Shown in pieces: positions 23,874 to 32,175 of a stretch of 46,190 bases of DNA (position 1 is its first letter; every line of letters begins with the position of its first letter). The position numbers and the translations under genes were made by a program. Source of the DNA: CAZNPW01 sp964575185 (GTDB lineage Bacteria > Pseudomonadota > Alphaproteobacteria > Rhodobacterales > Rhodobacteraceae); NCBI GenBank assembly GCA_964575185.1, contig CAZNPW010000025.1, forward strand, positions 1 to 46,190, read 5' to 3'. The notes under the pieces were generated by a model. The model had not been told where the DNA came from. It saw only the letters and a program-made list of their open reading frames with translations, and searched no databases.

Positions 23874-25724
23874 ATGACCCCCTCCGACAACCCCGCCGAC
23901 CCGTTCAAGAAGGCCCTCGCCGAGGCGACGCGGACGATGGCGGACCAGCCCGACCTGACGGTGGCCTATTCGGTCGATCCGCCGGGCGTGACGAAGGACG
24001 GGATGCGGCTGCCGCAGGTCTCGCGCCGGCTGACGCGCGACGAGGTGATGGTCGCGCGCGGGACGGCCGATGCGCTGGCCCTGCGGCTCCGGCACCACGA
24101 TGCGGCGGTCGGCGCGCGCTACCAGCCGGCGGGGCAGATGGCGCGCGACATCTACGAGGCGATGGAGACGGCGCGCTGCGAGGCCGTCGGCGCCCGCGCG
24201 ATGCCCGGCACCGCGGTCAACATCGACGCCAGGATCGCGCAGGAGGCCGACCGCAAGGGCTACCACCAGATCACCCGGGCGGCGGATGCGCCGCTGGCGG
24301 TGGCGGCGGGGTATCTGGTGCGCCACCTCGCCACCGGGCGCGACATGCCGCGCGGCGCGCAGAACGTGATGGACCTGTGGCGCGGGTTCATCGACGAACA
24401 GGCGGGCGGGTCGCTCGAAGGCGTCGGCGCGGCGCTCGCCGACCAGGCGGCCTTCGCGCGCCTGACGCGGCGGGTGATCGGCGAGCTCGGCTACGGCGAC
24501 CAGCTCGGCGACGACCCCGACGCGCCCGAGGACGACGCGGGCGACCAGGCCGAGGCGGACGAGGACTCCCCCGACAGCGCGGGCGACGACCCGCCGCAGG
24601 AAGAGGAGGCCGAGGCCTCGCCCGAACGGTCGCAGGAGGACAGCCAGGACCAGGCGCAGGCGCAGGTGTCGACCGGGGACGCGGCCGACATGGAGGAGGG
24701 CGACGAACAGGAGATGCCCGACGGCGAGGCCCCCCCGGAGCCGCCGCCGCTTGCCCCGCATTCCGACGCCGACCCGAACTATGCCGTCTACACCACCGCT
24801 TTCGACGAGGAAATCCGGGCGGAGGACCTGGCCGAGCCGGCCGAGCTCGCCCGCCTGCGCGCCTATCTCGACCAGCAGCTCGAACCGCTGAAGGGGGCGG
24901 TGTCGCGCCTTGCCAACAAGCTGCAGCGGCGCTTGCAGGCGCAGCAGAACCGGTCGTGGCTGTTCGACCTCGAGGAGGGGACGCTCGATGCCGGGCGGCT
25001 CGCGCGGGTGGTGGCCAACCCGACGACGCCGCTGTCCTTCAAGCAGGAGAAGGACACCGAGTTCCGCGACACCTGCGTCACCTTGCTGCTCGACAACTCC
25101 GGCTCGATGCGCGGCCGGCCGATCTCCATCGCGGCGATCTGCGCCGACGTGCTGGCCCGCACGCTCGAACGCTGCGCGGTCAAGGTGGAGATCCTCGGCT
25201 TCACCACGCGCGCCTGGAAGGGCGGGCAGAGCCGCGAGCGCTGGCTCGCGCAGGGGCGGCCCGGGGGACCGGGGCGGCTGAACGACCTGCGGCACATCGT
25301 CTACAAGGCGGCCGACGCGCCCTGGCGGCGGGTGCGGCCGAACCTCGGGCTGATGATGAAGGAGGGCCTCCTGAAGGAGAACATCGACGGCGAGGCGCTG
25401 GAATGGGCGCACCGCCGCACCGCCGCCCGGCCCGAGGCGCGCAAGATCCTGATGGTCATCAGCGACGGCGCGCCGGTGGATGACTCGACGCTGTCGGTCA
25501 ACGCCGCGAACTACCTGGAGAAGCACCTGCGCGACGTGATCGCGCTGGTGGAGCGGCGGCGCGCGGTGGAGCTGATCGCCATCGGGATCGGCCACGACGT
25601 GACGCGCTACTATTCCCGCGCGGTGACGATCACCGACGTGGACCAGCTCGCGGGCGCGATGACCGAGCAGCTCGCGGCGCTGTTCGAGGCCCACCCGAAG
25701 GGGCGGTCGCGGCGGGTGGCGTAG
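23874..25724 (+). CDS. cobT: Cobaltochelatase subunit CobT
   Basis: VWA-domain partner of CobS in the aerobic cobaltochelatase. The 616-residue protein has an N-terminal helical domain, a strongly acidic linker (about 210-300, rich in Asp, Glu and Gln), and a C-terminal von Willebrand A domain whose metal site is LLLDNSGSMRGRPISIA (Asp407). Near the end, AIGIGHDVTRYYSRAVTI is a standard CobT segment. No Shine-Dalgarno sequence is seen before ATG 23874; GGTAACCTCTGCCC directly follows the toxin gene. It would be translated from read-through of the toxin-antitoxin unit or from an unseen promoter. Confidence 0.95.
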   Translation: MTPSDNPADPFKKALAEATRTMADQPDLTVAYSVDPPGVTKDGMRLPQVSRRLTRDEVMVARGTADALALRLRHHDAAVGARYQPAGQMARDIYEAMETARCEAVGARAMPGTAVNIDARIAQEADRKGYHQITRAADAPLAVAAGYLVRHLATGRDMPRGAQNVMDLWRGFIDEQAGGSLEGVGAALADQAAFARLTRRVIGELGYGDQLGDDPDAPEDDAGDQAEADEDSPDSAGDDPPQEEEAEASPERSQEDSQDQAQAQVSTGDAADMEEGDEQEMPDGEAPPEPPPLAPHSDADPNYAVYTTAFDEEIRAEDLAEPAELARLRAYLDQQLEPLKGAVSRLANKLQRRLQAQQNRSWLFDLEEGTLDAGRLARVVANPTTPLSFKQEKDTEFRDTCVTLLLDNSGSMRGRPISIAAICADVLARTLERCAVKVEILGFTTRAWKGGQSRERWLAQGRPGGPGRLNDLRHIVYKAADAPWRRVRPNLGLMMKEGLLKENIDGEALEWAHRRTAARPEARKILMVISDGAPVDDSTLSVNAANYLEKHLRDVIALVERRRAVELIAIGIGHDVTRYYSRAVTITDVDQLAGAMTEQLAALFEAHPKGRSRRVA

Positions 25725-25725
25725 A

Positions 25726-25780
25726 CCGGGGGGCTGTCTGCCCCCCGGACCCCCCGAGGATATTTTGGGGAAGATGAGGG
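25726..25780 (+). repeat. Intergenic repeat family I, copy B
   Basis: A perfect 9-pair hairpin CCGGGGGGC-tgtct-GCCCCCCGG (25726-25748) directly follows the cobT stop. The tail after it contains CCCCCCGAGGATATTTT and GGGGAAGATGAGGG. The tail's GAGGG is the ribosome site of the GTG start at 25784. The hairpin may terminate cobT transcription. Confidence 0.75.
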
Positions 25781-25783
25781 CCC

Positions 25784-27565
25784 GTGTTCCAGACCTTTGA
25801 AGACAGCGCCGATCCGTCGCAGGGGCCGGCGCGGCTGGCCGCGCTGCGGGCCGAACTGCACGACATGCATCTGTCGGGGTTCCTCGTGCCGCGCGCCGAT
25901 GCCCACCAGGGCGAATACGTCGCGGCCTGCGACGCGCGGCTGCAGTGGCTGACGGGGTTCACCGGGTCGGCGGGGTTCTGCGTGGTGCTGCCCGAAGTGG
26001 CGGGCATCTTCATCGACGGGCGTTACCGGACCCAGGTCAAGGCGCAGGTGGACCTCGGCGTCTTCACGCCGGTGCCCTGGCCCGAGGTGAAGCCCGGCCC
26101 CTGGATCCGCGGGCAGCTCGAGGGCGGCGAGGTCGGCTACGACCCCTGGCTGCACACCGCGCAGGAGATCGCCGAACTTGAGACGGCGCTGGAAGGCAGC
26201 GGCGTAACCCTTCGTCCTGTCGGGAATATCATCGACCGGCTGTGGCGGGACCGGCCGGGCCCGCCGACGGGGCGGGTGTTCGTGCATCCCGACGGCCTCG
26301 CGGGGGCCGCGCACGCCGACAAGCGCGCGCGGCTGGCGGCGGAGCTTCGGGAGAAGGGAGAGGCGGCGGCGGTCGTCACGCTGCCCGACTCGCTCTGCTG
26401 GCTCCTGAACATCCGCGGCGCGGACGTGCCGCGGAACCCGGTGGTGCAGGGCTTCGCCATCCTGCATGCGGACGCGACGGTCGACCTCTTCGTCGCGCCG
26501 GAGAAGCTCGACGATGCGGTGCGGGCGCATCTGGGGCCGGAGGTGCGGCTCCACCCGCCGGGGGCATTCCCCGACGGGCTGCGCGGGCTGGCGGGCCGGG
26601 TGCGGGTCGACCGGGCGACCGCGCCGGTCGTGGTGGCCGAGAACGTGGCGGGCAAGGTCTGGGGCGACGATCCCTGCCGCCTGCCGAAGGCCTGCAAGAC
26701 CGCCGCCGAGATCGCGGGCGCGCGCGCCGCGCATCTGCGCGACGGGGCGGCGATGGTGGAGTTCCTGTGCTGGCTCGACGCGCAGCAGGGCCTGACCGAG
26801 ATCGCGGTCGTCCGCGCGCTGGAGGGGTTCCGGCGGGCGACGAACGCGCTGCACGACATCAGCTTCGACACGATCTGCGGGGCGGGGGCGCATGCCGCGA
26901 TCATGCACTACCGCGTGACCGAGGCGACCGATGCGCCGGTGACGCCGGGGCTGCTGCTGGTCGATTCGGGCGGGCAATACGTCGACGGCACGACCGACAT
27001 CACCCGCACCGTGGCCGTGGGGGAGGTCGGCGCGGAAGAGCGCACCTGCTTCACCCGCGTGCTGCAGGGGATGATCGCGATCAGCCGGGCGCGGTTTCCG
27101 AAGGGCGTCGCGGGCTGCCACATCGACGCGCTCGCCCGCGCGCCCTTGTGGATGGCCGGGCAGGACTTCGACCACGGCACCGGGCACGGGGTCGGGGCGT
27201 TCCTCAGCGTGCACGAAGGCCCGCAGCGCATCAGCCGGCTGTCCGACGTGCCCCTGCAGCCCGGCATGATCCTGTCGAACGAGCCCGGCTACTACCGCGA
27301 GGGGGCCTTCGGGATCCGCATCGAGAACCTGGTCGTGGTGGAGGAGGCCCCCGCCCTTCCCGGCGGCGACGCGCACCGCGCGCAGCTCGGCTTCGAGACG
27401 CTGACGCTGTGCCCGATCGACCGGCGGCTGGTGGTGGCGGCGATGCTGTCGCCGGGCGAGCGCGACTGGCTGAACGCCTACCACGCGCGCGTCCTGGCCG
27501 AGGTCGGCCCGCGCGTGCCGGAGGCCGCGCGGGACTGGCTGACCGCCGCCTGCGCGCCTATCTGA
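25784..27565 (+). CDS. Xaa-Pro aminopeptidase (M24B family)
   Basis: Cytoplasmic metallopeptidase that removes an N-terminal residue preceding proline. The 593-residue protein has two creatinase-like N-terminal domains and a C-terminal pita-bread catalytic domain. All five metal ligands are visible: Asp394 (LLVDSGGQY), Asp405 (GTTDITRT), His468 (GTGHGVG), Glu500 (LSNEPGYY) and Glu514 (GIRIENLV). The three-domain length (about 600) is that of the eukaryotic APP1-like group, also found in alphaproteobacteria, and is longer than E. coli PepP. It starts with GTG; the ribosome site GAGGG comes from the repeat just upstream. It is followed by the DUF427 gene after 20 bases. Confidence 0.94.
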   Translation: MFQTFEDSADPSQGPARLAALRAELHDMHLSGFLVPRADAHQGEYVAACDARLQWLTGFTGSAGFCVVLPEVAGIFIDGRYRTQVKAQVDLGVFTPVPWPEVKPGPWIRGQLEGGEVGYDPWLHTAQEIAELETALEGSGVTLRPVGNIIDRLWRDRPGPPTGRVFVHPDGLAGAAHADKRARLAAELREKGEAAAVVTLPDSLCWLLNIRGADVPRNPVVQGFAILHADATVDLFVAPEKLDDAVRAHLGPEVRLHPPGAFPDGLRGLAGRVRVDRATAPVVVAENVAGKVWGDDPCRLPKACKTAAEIAGARAAHLRDGAAMVEFLCWLDAQQGLTEIAVVRALEGFRRATNALHDISFDTICGAGAHAAIMHYRVTEATDAPVTPGLLLVDSGGQYVDGTTDITRTVAVGEVGAEERTCFTRVLQGMIAISRARFPKGVAGCHIDALARAPLWMAGQDFDHGTGHGVGAFLSVHEGPQRISRLSDVPLQPGMILSNEPGYYREGAFGIRIENLVVVEEAPALPGGDAHRAQLGFETLTLCPIDRRLVVAAMLSPGERDWLNAYHARVLAEVGPRVPEAARDWLTAACAPI

Positions 27566-27585
27566 AGGGCAAAGGAGCACGCCCC

Positions 27586-27927
27586 ATGTCCCACATCACG
27601 ATCCAGCCCGCCCGCGGCCCCGTCACCGTCCGCGCCGAAGGGCAGGTCATCGCCACCTCGACCGATGCGCTGGAACTGCGCGAAGGCGGCGCGCCGCCCG
27701 TGATCTACGTGCCCCGCGCCGACGTGCAGGCGGCCTTCCTCGAGCCGTCGGCGCGGCAGAGCACCTGCCCGTGGAAGGGGCAGGCCTCCTATTACTCCAT
27801 CCGCGTCGGCGACACCCTGCTGCAAGACGCGATCTGGTCCTACGAGACGCCTAAGGCCGATGTCGCGGCCATCGCCGGGCACCTGGCCTTCTATACCGAC
27901 CGGGTGGAGGTCGACGTCTCGGCCTGA
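27586..27927 (+). CDS. DUF427-domain protein
   Basis: A 113-residue protein of the DUF427 family, a small beta-tent fold. Conserved-looking segments are PVIYVPRADV, STCPWKGQASYYSI and IWSYETPK, together with AFYTDRVEV at the end. The biochemical role of the family is not established. AAAGGAG lies upstream of the ATG. It probably shares a transcript with the aminopeptidase. Its last 37 bases overlap the convergent sufE. Confidence 0.88.
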   Translation: MSHITIQPARGPVTVRAEGQVIATSTDALELREGGAPPVIYVPRADVQAAFLEPSARQSTCPWKGQASYYSIRVGDTLLQDAIWSYETPKADVAAIAGHLAFYTDRVEVDVSA

Positions 27928-28322
27928 GCGGCCTCGCGGATGCGGGCGACCATGGCCCGCAGCCCGTTCGAGCGCTGCGCCGACAGGTGGTCCTGCAGGC
28001 CGAGCCGCGCAAGTTCGGCCCCGGCGTCGATGCGCGGCACCTCGGCGACCGGCCGGCCGGCATACAGCGCGTGCAGGATGGCGATCAGGCCGCGCACGAT
28101 CATCGCGTCGCTGTCGCCCTGGAAGTCGAAGCGGCCGCCTGCGACCTGCGGGCGGATCCAGACCTGGCTCGCGCAGCCGTCGACCTTGAAGGCGGGGACG
28201 CGGAAGGCCGCGTCGAGCGGCGGCAGCGCGCGGCCGAGGTCGATGACGTGGCGATAGCGGTCCTCCCAGTCGTCGAGGAAGGCGAAGGTCTCGGCGATGT
28301 CGTCGAATGCGGGAGCGGCCAT
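27891..28322 (-). CDS. sufE: SufE family sulfur acceptor
   Basis: Takes sulfane sulfur from the cysteine desulfurase SufS and passes it to the SufBCD scaffold for Fe-S assembly. The 143-residue protein has the family motif VDGCASQVWIRP with the active Cys50, and LIAILHALYAGRP in the middle helices. ATG 28322 is chosen because the family usually begins shortly before the FDDIAETFAFLDDWEDRY helix. The other suf genes are not in the window. The convergent overlap with the DUF427 gene is unusually long (37 bases). Confidence 0.92.
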   Translation of the reverse strand: MAAPAFDDIAETFAFLDDWEDRYRHVIDLGRALPPLDAAFRVPAFKVDGCASQVWIRPQVAGGRFDFQGDSDAMIVRGLIAILHALYAGRPVAEVPRIDAGAELARLGLQDHLSAQRSNGLRAMVARIREAAQAETSTSTRSV

Positions 28323-28401
28323 GGGGGGGACATGCCGCCCCCGCGTCGGCTTTTCAAGGGGCGGGGGATCGGGTAGGCAAGGGGCAAACCGGGGGACGGG
28401 A

Positions 28402-28848
28402 ATGACGGTGCGGCTGACCCTGATGCTTTGCGCGGCGCTGGCGCTGTCGGCCTGCGGCACGCGGCTGAACCCGTTCAACTGGTTCGGCCGGTCGGAGCCT
28501 GCGGCCGTGTCGGTGCCGTCCGCGGCCGCGGACCCGCGCGACCTGGTGGCCGAGGTCGTGTCGATGACGGTCGACCCGATGCCCGGCGGCGCGATCCTGA
28601 CCGCGACGGGGCGCACGCCGACGCAGGGCTGGTGGAACGCCGAACTGGTCCTGCGCGAGGGCGAGGGGACGGACCCGGCCGCGCCCGTCTACGATCTCCG
28701 GCTGCTGCCGCCCGTCGTCCCGACCGACGTGAACACGCCGCAGTCGCGCGAGGTCACGGTGGGGCTCTATCTGTCCGACATCGACCTTGCGGGCGTGCGG
28801 ACGATCACCGTGCAGGGCGCGGGCAACGCCCGCATGGTACGCCGCTAG
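28402..28848 (+). CDS. Putative lipoprotein
   Basis: A 148-residue protein with a short signal peptide and lipobox LSAC, Cys18 being the lipidation site. The mature part (VAEVVSMTVDPMPGGAILTA, then a PQSREVTVGLYLS segment) looks like a beta-rich domain. No known function was recognised; similar small lipoproteins are common in Rhodobacterales. GGGGGACGGG precedes the ATG at 28402. Its stop lies in a CTAG shared with the convergent skp gene. Confidence 0.75.
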   Translation: MTVRLTLMLCAALALSACGTRLNPFNWFGRSEPAAVSVPSAAADPRDLVAEVVSMTVDPMPGGAILTATGRTPTQGWWNAELVLREGEGTDPAAPVYDLRLLPPVVPTDVNTPQSREVTVGLYLSDIDLAGVRTITVQGAGNARMVRR

Positions 28849-29480
28849 GGCGCTGCGGCGGGCGGCGCTGCGGGCTGCGGCGCTGCGGGCGGGGGCGCTG
28901 CGGGCTGCGTCGCTGCGGGCGGGGTGCCGCCATCGCCGAGTGCGGCGTCGACCTGCGCGATGGCGCGGTCGGTCACGTCGATCGCGTCGAAGGACAGGAA
29001 CACCACCTGCTTGTCCAGGATCGCGACCGCGCCCATCTCGACCATCACCTGCGCCAGCGCCGGGGCCACCGCCTGCAGGAAGCGCTGCTGGTCGGCCTGG
29101 CGCTGGTCCAGGATCGCGCGGTCCTTCGCGGCCTGCGCCGCCCGAACGCCTTCGGCCCTCTGGTCGAAGGCGGCGGCGAGCGTGCGGAACTCGGCCGCCG
29201 GCAGGGTGGAGCGCCGGACGGTCAGGTCGCGCTCCTCGTTCTGGAGCTGCGCCTCGAGCGCCCGGTTCTCGGCGACCAGCGCCTCCTGCGCGGCTGCGAC
29301 GCGCGCGGCCGAGGCGCGGCCGAAGGCGCTGTCGCGGAACAGCCGTTCGGGGTCGATGACCAGGAGCGGGGTCGCCCTCGGGGCGGCGACGGGGGCCGCG
29401 GGCGGCTCCTGCGCGCGGACGGCGGACGGGGCGGCGGCAAGCATCGCGCAGGCCGCCGCCGGGACCACGAGGCGCCGCAT
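28845..29480 (-). CDS. skp: OmpH/Skp-family periplasmic chaperone
   Basis: Holds unfolded outer-membrane proteins on their way to BamA. The 211-residue protein has a signal peptide (cleavage near AVRAQ, residues 20-24), a short beta core (LLVIDPERLFRDSAFG), long coiled-coil helices (about 58-135) and a second core strand (AVAILDKQVVFLS). It ends in a low-complexity Ala/Pro/Gln tail of about 30 residues, encoded by a GCTGCGGGC-type direct repeat (about 28852-28920). The tail is likely to vary between strains. TGATG overlap (bases 29478-29482) couples it to bamA. fabZ and lpxA, often next in other bacteria, do not follow. Confidence 0.88.
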   Translation of the reverse strand: MRRLVVPAAACAMLAAAPSAVRAQEPPAAPVAAPRATPLLVIDPERLFRDSAFGRASAARVAAAQEALVAENRALEAQLQNEERDLTVRRSTLPAAEFRTLAAAFDQRAEGVRAAQAAKDRAILDQRQADQQRFLQAVAPALAQVMVEMGAVAILDKQVVFLSFDAIDVTDRAIAQVDAALGDGGTPPAATQPAAPPPAAPQPAAPPAAAP

Positions 29481-31861
29481 CAGAACTTGGTCGAGACCGT
29501 CAGGTCGAAGTTCTGCTCGCGGTCGTAGTCCTGCTTCTTCAGCGCGCGCGAGAAGTTGAACCGCAGCGGCCCGATCGGCGTCGTCCAGAACACCGACACC
29601 CCGGCCGCGGCCCGCAGGTAGGCGTTGTCGTCGACCGGCCCGGCCGTTCCCGCGATGTCGTTCAGCGACCAGACCGATCCGGCATCGACGAAGGCCCCGC
29701 CGGTGATCCCGTATTCCTCGGGCAGGCCGAGCGGAAACTCGGCCTCCAGCCGCACGACGGCGAACATGTTGCCGCCGAGCGCGTCCTCGTTGCCCGCCGT
29801 AAGGTCGCGCGGGCCGATGCCGTTCGGCTCGAAGCCGCGGATCTTGCCGTTGGCGAAGAAGCGTTCGGTCACCCGGCTGTCGTAGCCGCCGAAGGTCGAC
29901 AGCGCCCCGCCCTCGGCCACCGCGCGCAGCGTGACCTCCTCGTTCAGGACGCGCTGTTCGGCCAGCGCGAGCACGGTGGTGGAGATGTATCGCGTGTCCC
30001 CCCCCAGCCCCGCGACGTCCTGGCCGAAGCGCAAGAGCACCCCGCCGAGCGGGTTCACGCCGCCGAGCCGGGTATCGTAGGACAGGGTATAGCCGATGGC
30101 CGAGGTGATGAGCGCGCCCTCCGCCTCCTCGCGCAGCAGGATGGCCGAACTGCCGGGGCGCGACTCGTCGACGTCGGGCGTCGCGGGGTCGTCGGCCACG
30201 GGCCGCTGGACGTCGAAGATCTTGTCCTGGCTCAGCCGGTAGCGGGCCTCGAGCCGCGTGTTCTCGCCCAGCGGGAACTCCAGCGCGGGCGAGATCCCGA
30301 TGTTGCGCGTGTTGTAGCGGGCATTGGCCTGGTCGGACTGGCGGTAGTAGGTCGTGAAGCGCAGGCGGACGTCGCGGCCGAGCAGGGCGGGTTCGGTGAA
30401 GGTGACCGAGGTGTCGAGCGTCGAGGTGCCGGTCGACAGGTTGACCGCCAGCCCCTGCCCGCGGCCGAGGAAGTTCGTCTCGGACAGTCCGACGTTGAAG
30501 GCCGCGCCGCTGGCCGACCCGAAGGACACCCCGAAGGACAGGCTGCCCGTCGGCTGCTCCGCGACATCGACGTTGACGATCACCTGGTCGGGCGACGACC
30601 CCGGCTGCGCCTCGACCTGCGCGTCGGAGAAGAAGCCGAGCGCGCGGATGCGTTCGGCCGCCTGGCGGATCTCGCGCGGGTTGAAGGGATCGCCTTCGGC
30701 GCTGCGGAACTGGCGGCGCACCACCTGGTCGAGCGTGGTGGTGTTGCCCTCGATGTCGATGCGCTCGACGAAGACGCGCTCGCCGCGGACCAGCGTGAAC
30801 TGCACGTCGAGCGTGCCGGTGCGGTCGTTGCGGGTGACGCGGGGGTCGACGCGCAGGAAGGTCAGGCCGTCGCGGATGGCGAGGTTTTCCAGCCGCGCCA
30901 CGTTGGTCTCGATCAGGCTCGGCGACCAGACGACGCCTTCGCGCAGGCGGACCTGCGCCTCAAAGGCGGCGGCGTCAACCTCGGGAACCTCGGACACGGT
31001 CGAGACCCGGCCGACGCGGAACTGCTGGCCCTCGCGGATGGTGAAGGCCACGAAGGTCGCGTCGCGTTCGGCGCTGGTTTCGGCGCTGGCATCCAGCACC
31101 TCGACGTCGACGTAGCCGCGCGACAGGTAGAAGTCGCGCAGAAGCTGCTTGTCGAGCTCCAGCCGCTCGGCCACGAAGGTGTCGGCCTGGACGATCTGGC
31201 GCAGCACGCCCGCCTGCTTGGTCTCCAGCACCTGCCGCAGGCGGCGGTCGCTGAAGGCGCGGTTGCCGACGAAGGACAGCCGCTCGACCTCGACCACGCG
31301 GCCCTCGGCGATCTCGAACACCAGGTCGACGCGGTTGTCGTCGCGGCGGATGATGCGGGGCGTGACGGTGGCGGCCATGCGGCCGCGCGCGCGGTAGACC
31401 TCGGCGATGGCGGCCGCGTCGGCTTCGGCCCGGGTCGGGTTGAAGGCGCGGCGGGATTCGGACTGGATCAGCCCCGCCAGTTCGGCGTCGTCGAGCCGGC
31501 GGTTGCCCTCGAAGTTGATGACGTCGACGATCGGCTGTTCGACCACGCGGATCACCAGCACGGACCCCTGCGGCACCACCTCGACCGATTCGAACAGCCC
31601 GGAATCCTGCAGCCGCCGGACGGCGTCGTTGACCATGCCGGGCGTCACCGCATCGCCGGGGCCGAATCCGAGGAAACCCGCGATGGTCGGGCCGTCGACC
31701 CGGTCGTTGCCCTCGACCACTACGCTGCCGAACGCGGCCTGCGCCGCCGCCGGAGCGGCGAGCCACGCCGGCGCCGCCGCCGCGGACAGGAAAACCAGCA
31801 GCGCCAGCCGCGCGGCGCTGGCAGGAAGGCGCGCCGCTGCGGCCTCGGTCGGACGTGTCAT
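29480..31861 (-). CDS. bamA: Outer membrane protein assembly factor BamA
   Basis: Omp85 protein that folds and inserts beta-barrels into the outer membrane. The 793-residue precursor has a signal peptide (to about residue 41), five POTRA domains (about 43-440; segments such as VEGNDRVDGPTIAGF, FEGNRRLDDAEL and IEGNTTTLDQVVRRQF start successive ones) and a 16-strand barrel with KIRGFEPNGIGPRD near the conserved loop 6 RGF motif. It ends in the barrel signature DLTVSTKF with terminal Phe. GGAAAGGG precedes ATG 31861. It is followed without a gap by skp. Confidence 0.97.
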   Translation of the reverse strand: MTRPTEAAAARLPASAARLALLVFLSAAAAPAWLAAPAAAQAAFGSVVVEGNDRVDGPTIAGFLGFGPGDAVTPGMVNDAVRRLQDSGLFESVEVVPQGSVLVIRVVEQPIVDVINFEGNRRLDDAELAGLIQSESRRAFNPTRAEADAAAIAEVYRARGRMAATVTPRIIRRDDNRVDLVFEIAEGRVVEVERLSFVGNRAFSDRRLRQVLETKQAGVLRQIVQADTFVAERLELDKQLLRDFYLSRGYVDVEVLDASAETSAERDATFVAFTIREGQQFRVGRVSTVSEVPEVDAAAFEAQVRLREGVVWSPSLIETNVARLENLAIRDGLTFLRVDPRVTRNDRTGTLDVQFTLVRGERVFVERIDIEGNTTTLDQVVRRQFRSAEGDPFNPREIRQAAERIRALGFFSDAQVEAQPGSSPDQVIVNVDVAEQPTGSLSFGVSFGSASGAAFNVGLSETNFLGRGQGLAVNLSTGTSTLDTSVTFTEPALLGRDVRLRFTTYYRQSDQANARYNTRNIGISPALEFPLGENTRLEARYRLSQDKIFDVQRPVADDPATPDVDESRPGSSAILLREEAEGALITSAIGYTLSYDTRLGGVNPLGGVLLRFGQDVAGLGGDTRYISTTVLALAEQRVLNEEVTLRAVAEGGALSTFGGYDSRVTERFFANGKIRGFEPNGIGPRDLTAGNEDALGGNMFAVVRLEAEFPLGLPEEYGITGGAFVDAGSVWSLNDIAGTAGPVDDNAYLRAAAGVSVFWTTPIGPLRFNFSRALKKQDYDREQNFDLTVSTKF

Positions 31862-31948
31862 CGAAGGCCCTTTCCGCCAAGGATCGGTCCGACCTGCCTA
31901 GCGGCTGCGGCCTGCCTTGTCAAAAGGTCGGGCGCTGCATCGCGCCCG

Positions 31949-32098
31949 TCAGCCGGGCGGCACCGCCAGCATCAGCGCCTGGCCGAGGAACGCCCCCGCG
32001 AGCAGTCCGGCCAGGATCGTGCCCAGCATGAAGGCGCGGTCGACGTTCAGCCGGATCACCAGCGACAGCCCGCGCATGCCCTGAACCATCACCCGCAT
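31949..32098 (-). CDS. 49-residue single-pass membrane protein between rseP and bamA
   Basis: ATG 32098 is preceded at good distance by GGAGG, and the frame runs 49 codons to TGA at 31949. The peptide has a basic N-terminus (MRVMVQGMRG...IRLNVDR) and one hydrophobic helix (about 22-46, FMLGTILAGLLAGAFLGQAL). The strong ribosome site, codon choice and its place in the co-directional rseP-bamA gap support a real gene. No family was recognised. It could tune RseP or the Bam machinery, but that is only positional inference. Confidence 0.65.
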   Translation of the reverse strand: MRVMVQGMRGLSLVIRLNVDRAFMLGTILAGLLAGAFLGQALMLAVPPG

Positions 32099-32175
32099 CG
32101 CCGTGCCTCCGTTCACCCGCCCTGCGATGCGCGCCGAAGGCGGCGGAATTGCGGCGGACCGGGGGCGGTGGCAGG

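Noticed and set aside
28852..28920. GCTGCGGGC-type direct repeat, considered as a CRISPR-like or mobile repeat
   Set aside because: It lies inside the skp reading frame and encodes its Ala/Pro/Gln-rich tail. There are no spacers of constant length.
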